Shown one piece after another: positions 16,701 through 25,196 of a stretch of DNA of 64,000 nucleotides (positions are counted from its first letter, which is position 1; each line of letters starts with the position of its first letter). A program made the translations under genes and the position numbers. The notes beneath the pieces are model-generated. The model saw only the letters and a program-made list of their open reading frames with translations, did no database searches and was not told the DNA's origin. The DNA lies in NCBI RefSeq assembly GCF_016806835.2, contig NZ_CP086112.1:266001-330000 (forward strand), given 5' to 3'. Origin of the DNA: Skermanella rosea. GTDB taxonomy: Bacteria; Pseudomonadota; Alphaproteobacteria; Azospirillales; Azospirillaceae.

Positions 16701-17992
16701 CTTCCAGCGCATTGTTGGTGCCCGGCAGATCAGCGACGGTATGGCAGTGGAACAGGCCGGGGCGATAGCTGCGGGTCACCTTGAGGAAATGGCCGACCGC
16801 CTCGCACAGCCCGCCGGCCCGGGCGCGGTGCCGGGACATCGCGCCGCACAGGCCGTCCAGTCGCCGGGCCACCGCCGACGCCGGCAGCGCCTCGGTGTTC
16901 CTGATGATGTGCGCCGCCCGGTGTACCCAGCCGAACGCCCGGGCGATGTCCGGCCACAGATGCTCGGTGTCGCCCAGGGCACGGCCGACCAGCCGGCTCA
17001 GCGCCTGGACCTGCCGGTCGTCCCCCCCTTTGCCGCGACCCGCTGCAGACTGTCCGACACCGCCTCCAGCCGCGCCTTCAGCGTCAGTCCGGCAGCCTCC
17101 AGCGGCACCCGGCCGTCAGCGCCCAGGGCGCTGCGCACCGCGGCGCAGTAGCCGCGGATCAGATCGCCTCCGGCGTCCTGACCGGCCTCGGCCGCGCGTT
17201 CGATCGGCCGGATGCCGCGGACGCGTTTCTTCAGCTCTTTCTTGGCGTGCCGGTCGGCCTCGAAGATCGGACGCGCCGCCTCGCGCAGGTAGTGGAAGTG
17301 GCACAGCTGGTGCGGCACGCCGGGCAAGGCCCGGGCGACCGCGGTGCGGATCGAGCGCTGTCCGTCGCTGACCACCCCGGCCACCGGCACGCCGGCGAGT
17401 TCGGCGGCCCGGCGCAGCAGCGGCTCCAGGTCGGCGGATGTTACCGACAGCAGGGCCCTGGCCAGCACGACGGTGCCGGACAGGCAGTCGCGGATCACCC
17501 ACAGCACCTCGTGGCCCATCTGCGGCTGCAGGCCGTCGATCGCCAGGATGACCCGGCCCTGGTCCTTGAACCGGGCCCGCAGCCGGTCGGGATCGCCGGC
17601 CGCGGTGGCGACCAGTTCGTCGTAGCGGTCGAGCAGATTGGTGACGCTGCGCTGGGAGATCGCCACGCCGCGCCGGACCAGTTCGGCGTGGATCTCCGGC
17701 ACGCTGGCCCGGGCGCCGTAGCGCTGCCGGCCGACCAGGGCGATGACGTCCAGGCCAAACTCCTGCTGGGGCAGCGCCAGCGCGCCTTCGGCCTCCGGTC
17801 GGAACGCCCGCAGTCCGGATTGACGCAGCGCCGGACCCTGAGCTGCAGGCCGAGCAGCCCGTCCAGGGTCACCACGGTGCGTCGGCTGATGTATTGGCAG
17901 TGCAGCCGACCCCCGCAGTCCGGGCACTGTCGTGTCACCGTCTCCAGGATCCGCCACCGCGTCGGCAGCGGCCGCATCGACTGCCGGCCCAT
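16701..17992 (-). pseudogene. ISNCY-like transposase, N-terminal and catalytic part
   Basis: It starts MGRQSMRPLPTRW with a zinc-ribbon-like CPDCGGRLHCQYI...RRCVNPDCGRS, then (after a frameshift near 17815) VPEIHAELVRRGVAISQRSVTNLLDRY, VILAIDGLQPQ (Asp), GVVSDGQRSIR (Asp) and HQLCHFHYLREAA. A second frameshift near 17030 leads to SYRPGLFHCHTVADLPGTNNALEG, where the IS66 insertion begins. The C-terminus is at 7288-7579. Insertion plus two frameshifts make it dead. Family assignment (ISNCY-type DDE) is from motif recall. Confidence 0.75.
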
Positions 17993-18056
17993 TCTCCCGC
18001 CTCCCCGTTCACAACCTCACTGCGCTCTCAACAGAAAGTCGGCTTTGCCGTTCTGG

Positions 18057-19014
18057 TTTTTTCGGCGGGCGTCTGGTTCGTTTGGGCGTCCCACCGCCCG
18101 GTGGAGACGGCCGTGTAGATCGCCAAGGCCATGACCAGGAGCAGCCGGGCGAGACGGTCGGGATGCTGGATCTGGGTGTCCTCGACGCCGAAGCCGCGCG
18201 ACTTGAAGTCCGAGAACATCGGCTCGATGGCCCAGCGGGCGGAATAGTCCAGCGTCTTCAAGTACCCCGGGACGGCGGACATGGCGATGATCCAGGGCTC
18301 GGCGTGGCCGGGATCATGGATGACGCCGATGTTGGTGGTCGCCTGGCGCGCCGTCAGCCGCACACCTTCCAGTGCGAAGGCGCGGTCCTTCGCCAGTTGG
18401 CCGGTCAGCCTCCGGCCTTCGGCGTCCCGGACGACCAGGTTGCCCTTCAGCCGCAGGCGATAGTCCCAGCCCCGATCCTGGCACCAGCCGATCACGTCGG
18501 CGGTGCCATAGAAGCGGTCGGCCATGAGGCAGACGGCGGCGTCTTCCGGCACCAGCGCCACGGCCGCATCCAGCAGCGCTTTCTGGATCGTGAACCCGAT
18601 GGCGCCCTCGGTCGCCTCCACCCGCCACAGCAGTGGCAGCGCTCGCTCGCCCTGGCGGACCGCCAGCATCAGCACCTGGTGGCGGTCGTTGAGCTTGGAC
18701 TGGTCCAGGATCAGCACCAGCGGTTCGCCCACCGCGGCCAGCGCGCCCAGGACCTCGCGGGCGAAGGGCGCCATCACCGCGTCCGGGTCGATCGACGGGT
18801 TCTTCAGGACCCGCTCGATCCACTGGTAGCGCATGTCGATGCGCTCGGCGTCACGCGGCAGCCCGGCGGCCAGGTCCATCAGGTTGGCGCTACGCACGTC
18901 GAGCATCGTCGCCACCAGCAGCGCCAGATTGTTGCGCTGGGTCTTGCGCTGTCCGGGCAGAAGCCGCTGGAATTCGAGGGAGATCCCTTCCGTCAGTACC
19001 TTGATGCCGTCCAC
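18057..19014 (-). pseudogene. IS4-like transposase, 3'-truncated
   Basis: The N-terminal 315 or so residues are readable from MDGIKVLTEGISLEF: LVLILDQSKLNDRHQVL (first Asp), VCLMADRFYGTADVI (second Asp), WAIEPMFSDFKSRGFGVEDTQI (Glu region of IS4 DDE enzymes). The last residues read into the ISNCY-like inverted repeat (18042-18056), so the true C-terminus was cut off; I found no matching 3' piece left of 7273. All three acidic residues remain, but the ending is abnormal. Confidence 0.7.
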
Positions 19015-19217
19015 GATCCGAATCCGCTCAAGAGGGGGCGGATCCCTTGAATCACATGGCGATTCCGGCGGTCAACACTCTTCTGTCAGAAACTGATGGA
19101 TGGCGAGAGTTTTCAGTTTACACATAAGATGATTTTTAGAAATAATTGTCAATTTGACTGTGCATCTTAGGTAGCCTCTGCTTTCTTGTAATGAAATGGC
19201 ATCTGCATGGCAGGTTA

Positions 19218-19460
19218 TTACGTTGCCTTAGTTATCCTCAGGCGCGCTTTTACACCCACACTGTTAGGGTTTAGATCCAGCCGACAGATGAAGCCTCTGG
19301 GCTGATAGTGCGCCACCACCTGAGCAGCCACAGCCTTGATGGTTTCCCTGCTTAGATCATAGCTGAAGGGGTAGGAGTTATTCTTGGTGCCTATCTTCTC
19401 CATCTTCTGATCCAAGGCGCGGATGACATCCAGGGCCAGCTGGTCCACCGGGCCTGTCAT
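19218..19460 (-). CDS. Hypothetical protein
   Basis: 80 aa from MTGPVDQLALDV; AAGG lies 8 nt before this ATG, better than the longer reading from 19523. It shows no motif I recognise; the middle (YPFSYDLSRETIKAVAAQVVAHYQPRGF) looks like a small alpha/beta fold. Base composition is lower in GC than the neighbours, as in the flanking 19.1-20.2 kb segment, which suggests a separate origin. Confidence 0.5.
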   Translation of the reverse strand: MTGPVDQLALDVIRALDQKMEKIGTKNNSYPFSYDLSRETIKAVAAQVVAHYQPRGFICRLDLNPNSVGVKARLRITKAT

Positions 19461-19621
19461 GATCAAGCCTTTTTCATAGCCTCGGTATGGCCAGCGTATC
19501 CCCAGAGAAGGGCGGCAGATCATACCCTTTTAGTTGTAATTATCTAAGACTTTCAGAGTAGGGGTATTCTCCCAAGGTTTGTCGGAAATGACTGTTGGGC
19601 CTCAGGTCCCCTGCACCGGAT

Positions 19622-20023
19622 CTACCTGCTTTGTAAAATGGCGGTCACAGAATCCAGAACAGTGCTCTCCGCAACGGGTTTGATGAGGATGTCCGAGGCC
19701 ATCTCACGTCCTTCCAAGGAAGCTCGCTTGTAATCGCCAGTGATGAAGACGACAAGGACACCGAGCGGAGCCAGTTCAGCGGCGACGGATATTCCGTCGA
19801 CAACACCGCTGAGATCAATGTCAACCAGAGCCAGGGCGGGTAGATCCTGGTACGCCATCTCCAGTGCCTTCTCAGCCGTGTAGGCCGGGCCGACCACCGA
19901 ATAGCCCGCATCTTTGAGCATTTCCATCCATCCCAGCGCGATCAAGGGATCGTCCTCACACACCAGAATGCGGGGGGTGATGGAGTACTCTTCCTGGAAG
20001 AGAGGCTTCAAGACAGCGGACAT
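19622..20023 (-). CDS. Single-domain response regulator (CheY-like receiver)
   Basis: 133 aa from MSAVLKPLF (GGGAAG upstream of 20023). One receiver domain: acidic pair in ILVCEDDPLIALGW, phosphoacceptor Asp in LALVDIDLSGVVDG, Thr in VVFITGDYKRAS and Lys in ILIKPVAESTVL. No output domain follows. It could act by protein-protein contact or phosphotransfer. No kinase gene is adjacent; the pieces around it are insertion sequences, so its partner is unknown. Confidence 0.87.
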   Translation of the reverse strand: MSAVLKPLFQEEYSITPRILVCEDDPLIALGWMEMLKDAGYSVVGPAYTAEKALEMAYQDLPALALVDIDLSGVVDGISVAAELAPLGVLVVFITGDYKRASLEGREMASDILIKPVAESTVLDSVTAILQSR

Positions 20024-20225
20024 CAAAAATCTTCCCTTCATATCTCATCCAGTACGATACGGGCGCTCTGATTAAGAATGTCTTACCACTATATTGCGAT
20101 TATGCTGGGCATGATCTTCATATTAATAGAAAAATAACATATACAATTTGATAACTTTGCGTGGCTTTTGCCTGTGTCGGGAAAGATCCAAGCCGAATTG
20201 CCTGTGCGGATAGCAACTCGTGGAG

Positions 20226-21070
20226 GGTTCTGTTGCAAAGTTTTGATGGAGACAAAGCTGCCGCAGGTATAGATCATCCTCAAGCGGCAACGTCGAACAG
20301 CGCGTTCACGAAGGCGGCTTGGGCGACGATGTCATCCCCGCCGATCCCTTTCACCTGACCTTTTCTCATCATCGCCAGAGTTTCATAACCAACCAGGGTG
20401 CGCCACGCGGTCCGGAACCTCTTGAAGCCCAGGCCGGGCCGGACCAGCCGCTTTACTCGCCGGTGATCTTGTTCCACGATGTTGTTGAGATACTTGACCT
20501 GGCGCAGCCTGGCGAAGCGCCAGAGCCGCTTGTCCCATTTCAGGTCGGCCAGGGCCTTGGGATAGGCGGCATTCCTGTCGACCGTGATGGTCCGCGGGTC
20601 GACCGTGTTCGGCCGGGCCAGCGCCTTCCGGAAGAACCGTTTGGCGGCTGCGGCGTCGCGCCGGGCGCTGAGCCGGAAGTCGATGGTCTGGCCGCGGCTG
20701 TCGACCGCCCGGTACAGGTAGACCCAGCGGCCCTTGACCTTCAGATAGGTCTCGTCGACCCGCCACGAGCCATTCGTCGGGCGCAGATGCGGCCGCAGCC
20801 GCTTCTCCAGTTCCGCGGCATAGGCCTGGATCCAGCGGTAGAGGGTTGTGTGGTCGACGGACACGCCCCGGTCCCGCAGCATCATCTCGAGATCGCGGTA
20901 CGAGATCGGGAACTGCAGGTACCAGCGCACCGCCCACAGGATCACTTCCGACGAGAATTGCCGGCCCTTGAACGGACGTTCCCGCCTTGCCATCCCCGGT
21001 ATGCTCCTGCCGTCTCCAACCCGGCCCTTCTACCCGATCAGCCGGCCGTTGCAAACCTCGCAACAGAACC
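20226..21070 (-). mobile_element. IS6-family insertion sequence, intact
   Basis: Inverted repeats GGTTCTGTTGCAAAG (20226) and the complement CAACAGAACC ending at 21070 enclose one transposase gene; the length (845 bp) is normal for IS6. The flanking octamers (TCGTGGAG left, CGATCGAG right) differ, so there is no target duplication. This suggests the copy sits at a deletion or cointegrate junction. It cuts into an IS481 transposase on its right. Confidence 0.85.
20280..20993 (-). CDS. IS6-family transposase
   Basis: 237 aa with the IS6 layout: N-terminal helix-turn-helix (SYRDLEMMLRDRGVSVDHTTLYRWI), then DDE domain with WRVDETYLKVKG (Asp), TITVDRNAAYPKAL (Asp) and VKYLNNIVEQDHRRVKR (Glu). All catalytic residues are present. 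It mediates replicative transposition and cointegrate formation. Confidence 0.93.
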   Translation of the reverse strand: MARRERPFKGRQFSSEVILWAVRWYLQFPISYRDLEMMLRDRGVSVDHTTLYRWIQAYAAELEKRLRPHLRPTNGSWRVDETYLKVKGRWVYLYRAVDSRGQTIDFRLSARRDAAAAKRFFRKALARPNTVDPRTITVDRNAAYPKALADLKWDKRLWRFARLRQVKYLNNIVEQDHRRVKRLVRPGLGFKRFRTAWRTLVGYETLAMMRKGQVKGIGGDDIVAQAAFVNALFDVAA

Positions 21071-21225
21071 CGATCGAGCAGCTGCAGGCCGACCTGGATG
21101 CCTGGATGCGCGAGTACAACGAGATCAGAACCCACCAGGGAAGATGGTGCTTCGGCAGGACACCGATGCAGACCTTCCTTGACACCGTCCCCTTGGCCAA
21201 GGAGAAGATTATTCAGGTCGCGTGA
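21071..21225 (+). pseudogene. IS481-like transposase, C-terminal fragment
   Basis: The reading IEQLQADLDAWMREYNEIRTHQGRWCFGRTPMQTFLD then AKEKIIQVA is the conserved end of IS481 transposases (YNxxRxHQ, followed by a P-x-x-x-F motif). Everything upstream was replaced by the IS6 element ending at 21070. Confidence 0.75.
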
Positions 21226-21339
21226 CCTCCAACACGTTTGACCTGCCGGACACCCGCCACGGCAGGACAGGCTGTCAGACCCAGTCCATACTTCTACATG
21301 TCATATCTAGCGCTATCTGGCCACCTGCAAGGGCGTACG

Positions 21340-21597
21340 TACTGCCCTGGCTGTTCCTGTCGGAGAGCGGGCAGCCGCTGCACGGCAGTCGGGGAACTCC
21401 TTGATTACAGTGGTAATCCGAGCCTAGCTGGCACCGACTCACTCCCAATGGTCCATCACTTATGCGGGTTCGCCCTGGCCGACAGGAGGCACGACCTAAG
21501 GCTGATCCAGGACTACCTTGGACATCGCGATCCTAGGCACATGGTGCATTACACTCGGATCTCAGGCAGCCGGTTCGAAAGCATATGGAGATACTGA
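21340..21597 (+). pseudogene. Tyrosine recombinase (integrase) C-terminal relic
   Basis: Read in two frames: PWLFLSESGQPL (21340 region) and then FALADRRHDLRLIQDYLGHRDPRHMVHYTRISGSRFESIWRY. The second part is the catalytic end of a FimB/XerD-type integrase, with the box-II His (LGHRD) and Tyr (HYT). The HxLRH arginine motif is corrupted to HHLCG, and a frameshift separates the parts, so it is inactive. Confidence 0.65.
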
Positions 21598-21601
21598 CGG
21601 C

Positions 21602-23050
21602 ATGGCGTCGAAGAAGACCCTCAACCAGGACAATCTTGCGGCGCTGGGCCCGGAACGCCTCGCCGCCATCCTCATTGATGTCGCGGCCGGCAATGCCGAA
21701 ATCAAGCGCCGTCTGCGCCTGGAGCTGGCCGAGCGGACCGGCGGGGGCGACGCTCTCGCCGCCGAAGTCGGTAAGCGCCTCACCGCCCTGCGGAACGCCC
21801 GATCCTTCGTCGACTGGCAGAAGCGCCGGGAATTCCTGAAAGATCTCGATCAGCAGCGAGTGATGATCGTCGACCGGATCGCCCAGACCCGGCCTGACCT
21901 GGCACTCGACCTGATGTGGCGGTTCATGGATCTCGCCGAGCCGGTCTTCAATCGCGTTGACGACAGCAACGGCTCGGTCGGGGACGTCTTCCACACGGCC
22001 TGCGACAATCTCGCGACCATCGCCGTGATGGCGCGGCCTGATCCGGCGAGCCTGGCGCACCGCGTCTTCACGGCTCTCTCGAAGAACGACTATGGCCTGT
22101 TCGACAACCTGGTGCAGGGGATCTTTCCGGCGCTCGGCGAGACGGGCGTCGACCGTCTCAGGACAAGGTTGACCGAGGAACTGACCTCCCGGCCTGGTGG
22201 AGGAAACAAGCGGGATCGGGACGCCGATGCCTTCCGTCGGGCCCTGCAGGCACTGGCGGACAGCGAGGGCGATGTCGATGGTTACATCGCGCTGATCCCG
22301 GTGGAGGATCTCGATCGTCCATCCATCAGCGCAGCAGTTGGCCGCCGTCTTCTGGCTGCCGGTCGGGCGAAGGAAGCCTTTGCCGCCCTAGAACGGGCAA
22401 AGCCGAAGCAACAGGCGGACCGATCGCGCCAGTATGACGAACTCTATGACTTAGGATACCTGCGCGGTCATGATGATGTCTGGGAGGAGGTCTACATCGA
22501 TGCACTTGACGCGAATGGCCAGGGAGAGCGCGCCCAGCAGCTCCGCCGGGCGGCGTTCGAGGAGCGACTTTCCTCCGGGAGCCTGCGTGCCTACCTGCAG
22601 AAATTGCCGGACTTTGAGGACGTCGAGGCCGAGGACTGGGCCATGCAGCACGCCCTCGGCTTCAGGAGCTTCCCGGCGGCGCTGTACTTCTTCCATCAAT
22701 GGCCCAACCCGGCCTACGCCGCGCAGCTCGTGCTCGATCGCGCTTCCGAGATCGACGGCAACGCGTACTATCTGCTGGATCCGGTGGCACGCCAGATCGA
22801 AAGCCGGCACCCGCTGGCCGCGACCCTGCTGCGGCGTGCCATGATCGATGACACGCTCGATGGTGCGAAATCGTCCCGCTACAAACATGCCGCCCGGCAC
22901 CTTCTCGAATGCCAGTCCCTTGCCACGATGATCCGGGACTATGGCGCGTTCGAAACCGACGAGGCCTTCACCAGCCGCCTTCGCGCCGGCCACGGTCGGA
23001 AGACCGGCTTCTGGAAGCAGGTCGCCGAGGTGTCTGGAACGCCGCGCTGA
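21602..23050 (+). CDS. DUF6880-like protein
   Basis: 482 aa from MASKKTLNQDN; the upstream in-frame ATG at 21518 lies in the integrase relic. The protein is all-helical, with repeated motifs resembling tetratricopeptide/HEAT helices (for example GRRLLAAGRAKEAFAALERAKPKQQADRSRQYDELYDLGYLRGHDDVWEEVYIDALDANGQ). The overall pattern (LGPERLAAILIDVAAGNAEIKRRLRLELAE start, RALADSEGDVDGYIAL) recalls the DUF6880 family of unknown function. There is no signal peptide or membrane helix. It stands alone between an integrase relic and a LuxR gene. Confidence 0.75.
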   Translation: MASKKTLNQDNLAALGPERLAAILIDVAAGNAEIKRRLRLELAERTGGGDALAAEVGKRLTALRNARSFVDWQKRREFLKDLDQQRVMIVDRIAQTRPDLALDLMWRFMDLAEPVFNRVDDSNGSVGDVFHTACDNLATIAVMARPDPASLAHRVFTALSKNDYGLFDNLVQGIFPALGETGVDRLRTRLTEELTSRPGGGNKRDRDADAFRRALQALADSEGDVDGYIALIPVEDLDRPSISAAVGRRLLAAGRAKEAFAALERAKPKQQADRSRQYDELYDLGYLRGHDDVWEEVYIDALDANGQGERAQQLRRAAFEERLSSGSLRAYLQKLPDFEDVEAEDWAMQHALGFRSFPAALYFFHQWPNPAYAAQLVLDRASEIDGNAYYLLDPVARQIESRHPLAATLLRRAMIDDTLDGAKSSRYKHAARHLLECQSLATMIRDYGAFETDEAFTSRLRAGHGRKTGFWKQVAEVSGTPR

Positions 23051-23145
23051 TCAGGTCGGCCATTTTGCACAGCCCTGCCGGTCATTCGGCCGCATAGGCA
23101 GGGTCACTGGGTAGCCAAAGTCACCTAGCACCATTATCTCACGAT

Positions 23146-23217
23146 AAAGTATTAATTTCATCTTTGTTTCACACCAAATTGCGACCATTCTTTCTCCAAC
23201 GCAGCATCGAACGCGCC
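23146..23217 (+). promoter_or_regulatory. Conserved upstream block of LuxR paralog 1
   Basis: AAAGTATTAA at 23146-23155 and a 25-nt block at 23193-23217 (core CCAACGCAGCATCGAACGCG) recur upstream of the paralogous gene at 30500-31171 with the same 37-nt spacing. Sequence between the two blocks is not conserved apart from a TTT-rich stretch. The arrangement suggests a shared promoter and regulator site. Confidence 0.6.
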
Positions 23218-23276
23218 AGGGCAGACCATGCCGGATCACGCGGACGATGATCATCAACGCATTTGGAGAAGCCGCC

Positions 23277-23927
23277 ATGACGTCGTCCCGCACCATCCTG
23301 ATCGAAGCCAACCGCCTGTTTCGCCAGGGCCTTAAGCATTTGCTTGCCGACACCCGCTTCGCGGTCGAGGCGGAGTACAGCGCCACCGGGCAAGCCGTCG
23401 ATGGTGCGGTTGCCTCGGGTCTGGTGATCGTCGGCGAGGCTGGCGATCTGCAACAGCTTCGGAGCGCCTACCCGGAAGCCCGCATCGTCGTGCTGGCCAG
23501 CGACTTCGCGGTGGATGCTCTGCGCGATGCCATGAATGCCGGTGCCGACGGCTACCTGATGAAGGACGTGTCGCCGGAAGCCCTGCTCCAGTCCCTGGAA
23601 CTCGTCAGGATGGGCGAGAAGGTTTTCCCGACCAACCTGGCTGCCATGCTGTTCGACATGAACGTCATTGCACCGCAGCACTCGGTCCGTGGCCTGTCTC
23701 CGCGTGAGCAGGAGATCCTTCAGGCGCTGGTGACCGGATCCAGCAACAAGCTGATCGTGATCAAGCTCGGCATCACGGAAGCGACCGTCAAGGTTCACCT
23801 GAAGACGCTGCTGCGCAAGATCGACGTCAACAACCGCACCCAGGCCGCCATCTGGGCGATGAACAACGGCTTCACCGCCGAGGGCGCACCTGTCCCTACC
23901 CGTGATCTTTATGCGGTCTCCGCCTGA
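23277..23927 (+). CDS. NarL/LuxR-family regulator with degenerate receiver (paralog 1)
   Basis: 216 aa from MTSSRTILIEAN. The C-terminal helix-turn-helix is canonical: VRGLSPREQEILQALVTGSSNKLIVIKLGITEATVKVHLKTLLRKIDVNNRTQAAIWA. The N-terminal half has a receiver fold (Lys in GADGYLMKDVSPEAL; VVLASD strand) but no phosphoacceptor: the strand that should end in Asp reads LVIVGEAGD, and the acidic pair is replaced by IEAN. It is therefore probably controlled by something other than phosphorylation. About 70% similar to 30500-31171, with a conserved upstream region. Confidence 0.88.
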   Translation: MTSSRTILIEANRLFRQGLKHLLADTRFAVEAEYSATGQAVDGAVASGLVIVGEAGDLQQLRSAYPEARIVVLASDFAVDALRDAMNAGADGYLMKDVSPEALLQSLELVRMGEKVFPTNLAAMLFDMNVIAPQHSVRGLSPREQEILQALVTGSSNKLIVIKLGITEATVKVHLKTLLRKIDVNNRTQAAIWAMNNGFTAEGAPVPTRDLYAVSA

Positions 23928-24016
23928 TCCTTTCCTGAAAATTCTCCGACACTGAAACGGAAGCCGGCCAGGTCCTTGGTGGAAGCGGGCGCCAGGCAAA
24001 TATCGCAGGAGGAACC

Positions 24017-24202
24017 ATGCTGACGCTGGGTTCAAGAGCAAGATACCACGATCACGACTGCATCGTTGTCGGCCGCACCATCGAGGCGCATTCCCGCTAC
24101 GACCTTCTGTTTCCCGCGTCGCGCCGGATTGAGCAGAATGTACCGGAAAGCGATCTGGAGAGCTGCCCGGTCGATCCCTTACTTCAGCCGACCGTGCCAT
24201 GA
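24017..24202 (+). CDS. Small hypothetical protein
   Basis: 61 aa, MLTLGSRARYHDHDCIVVGRTIEAHSRYDLLFP..., with a strong ribosome-binding site (CAGGAGG, 6 nt before ATG). The beta-rich sequence (GSRARYHDHDCIVVGRT) resembles a small SH3-like barrel. It is 90 bp after the LuxR gene and 53 bp before the next small gene, so the three may be cotranscribed. Confidence 0.6.
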   Translation: MLTLGSRARYHDHDCIVVGRTIEAHSRYDLLFPASRRIEQNVPESDLESCPVDPLLQPTVP

Positions 24203-24254
24203 GCGCGAATGTGACTACCCAGCATGGCAGTCGGCTCCGCAAGGATCGGGCATC

Positions 24255-24488
24255 ATGAGCGAGGAGCCCGGCCTCCAGGGCGTTCCGGCGGGCATGCGCC
24301 CTGTCGTTCAGTACTTTATCGGGCGCCTGCTCATGCTGAGAGAGCGGCTGACCTATGAACAGTGGAGCACTTTCGACCGGAGCGCCGATATGATCTGCAA
24401 CAGCATTCTCAGGCGAATGCCAGTCGATCATCCGGAATCGGCAGTCTGGGACAACCGCTGCAAGCGCGACCAGGACACTTTGCGGTGA
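24255..24488 (+). CDS. Small hypothetical protein
   Basis: 77 aa from MSEEPGLQGVPAGMRPVVQYFIGRLLMLRERLTYEQWSTFDRSADMICNSILRRMP. It is helical with no motif I recognise, and it follows the 24017 gene in the same direction. The start is the first ATG of this frame after the preceding stop that fits the helix; an upstream start at 24066 would overlap the previous gene. Confidence 0.5.
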   Translation: MSEEPGLQGVPAGMRPVVQYFIGRLLMLRERLTYEQWSTFDRSADMICNSILRRMPVDHPESAVWDNRCKRDQDTLR

Positions 24489-24756
24489 TCCCCGGGAGAC
24501 GCTTCGAATTACCAGGCTTCCTCCCCCGGGTCATGCTCGTTGCTTATTCAACGACATGCGGTTGATCTCGGATACTGCCGGGTCGGGATAGGTATCCCAC
24601 AGCGTGCTCTGGTGGAAAGTCATCAGGCGCTCGGGCCTGTCAGCTTTCACGGATCGATTTCGGGCCGGGATGTGCCGGTGAGCAGCAGGGTGCCGTTCCG
24701 GATCATGCGCGGATCCGCTCGGCGACCTGCTGCAGTAAGAACTTCGACAACCGATC

Positions 24757-25092
24757 TCAATTGGTAACTGCCGTCTGGTGAACCAGCACCTGATCACCTC
24801 GTCGGCTGATCTCGACTACGTTTGGTGCGACACTGCCGACACGGGGGCTGGAGAGCACGACGCTCTGGTTTGGGGCAAGAACGGCTTCAAGACGCACGGG
24901 CGTGCCGGCCTCACTCTGCGCAACGGTGGCGACGACCCGGAAGCCATTGGGCTCGACGGTGTAGTACGCGATCCCGGACACGTCGCCGAGGTCGATGCTG
25001 CGGCCCTCGACGGGCCGGAGCCCGTCCGCTTGGGCGGCGCCGGCGACTGTCAGGGCAAACGCGGAGGCGATGATGGTGCGATGGATGGCCAT
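24757..25092 (-). CDS. Secreted small protein divergent from LysR gene
   Basis: 111 aa from MAIHRTIIASAFALTVAGAAQADG, a clear Sec signal peptide with an AxA cleavage site, preceded by GGAG 8 nt upstream. The mature part is about 90 residues and beta-rich (GIAYYTVEPNGFRVVATVAQSEAGTPVRLEAVLAP...VEISRRGDQVLVHQ). The function is unknown. It is transcribed away from a LysR gene across a 104-bp gap with a palindrome, so it is the likely target of that regulator. Confidence 0.75.
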   Translation of the reverse strand: MAIHRTIIASAFALTVAGAAQADGLRPVEGRSIDLGDVSGIAYYTVEPNGFRVVATVAQSEAGTPVRLEAVLAPNQSVVLSSPRVGSVAPNVVEISRRGDQVLVHQTAVTN

Positions 25093-25171
25093 TGTGATCT
25101 CCTGGGGTTTGATGCCGGACACCGAGTTCGATGCGTTTTCCGTTGCCCTGGTAGATGGTCCGCTTATCATC

Positions 25172-25195
25172 ATCGATCAAATAGATCGGATCGAT
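25172..25195. promoter_or_regulatory. Probable LysR operator in divergent promoter
   Basis: The segment contains ATCGATCAAATAGATCGGAT with nested dyads GATC-N4-GATC and ATCGAT repeated at both ends, ending one base before the LysR start codon at 25197. A T-N11-A LysR box fits within it. This position would allow autorepression and control of the divergent secreted-protein gene. Confidence 0.5.
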
Positions 25196-25196
25196 A

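Larger units (their letters stand above)
7273..18056 (-). mobile_element. ISNCY-like element, interrupted by IS66
   Basis: The ends are inverted repeats: CCAGAACGGCAAAGC at 7273-7287 and its reverse complement at 18042-18056. The transposase reads on the minus strand from 17992 and resumes at 7579 after the IS66-family element. Without that insertion the element is about 1.65 kb. Its right end lies inside the 3' part of an IS4-like transposase. No target duplication is obvious at its ends. Confidence 0.75.

Noticed and set aside
24531-24797. Open frames on both strands between 24531 and 24797
   Set aside because: No ribosome-binding site, no family features, and both overlap each other; treated as noncoding.
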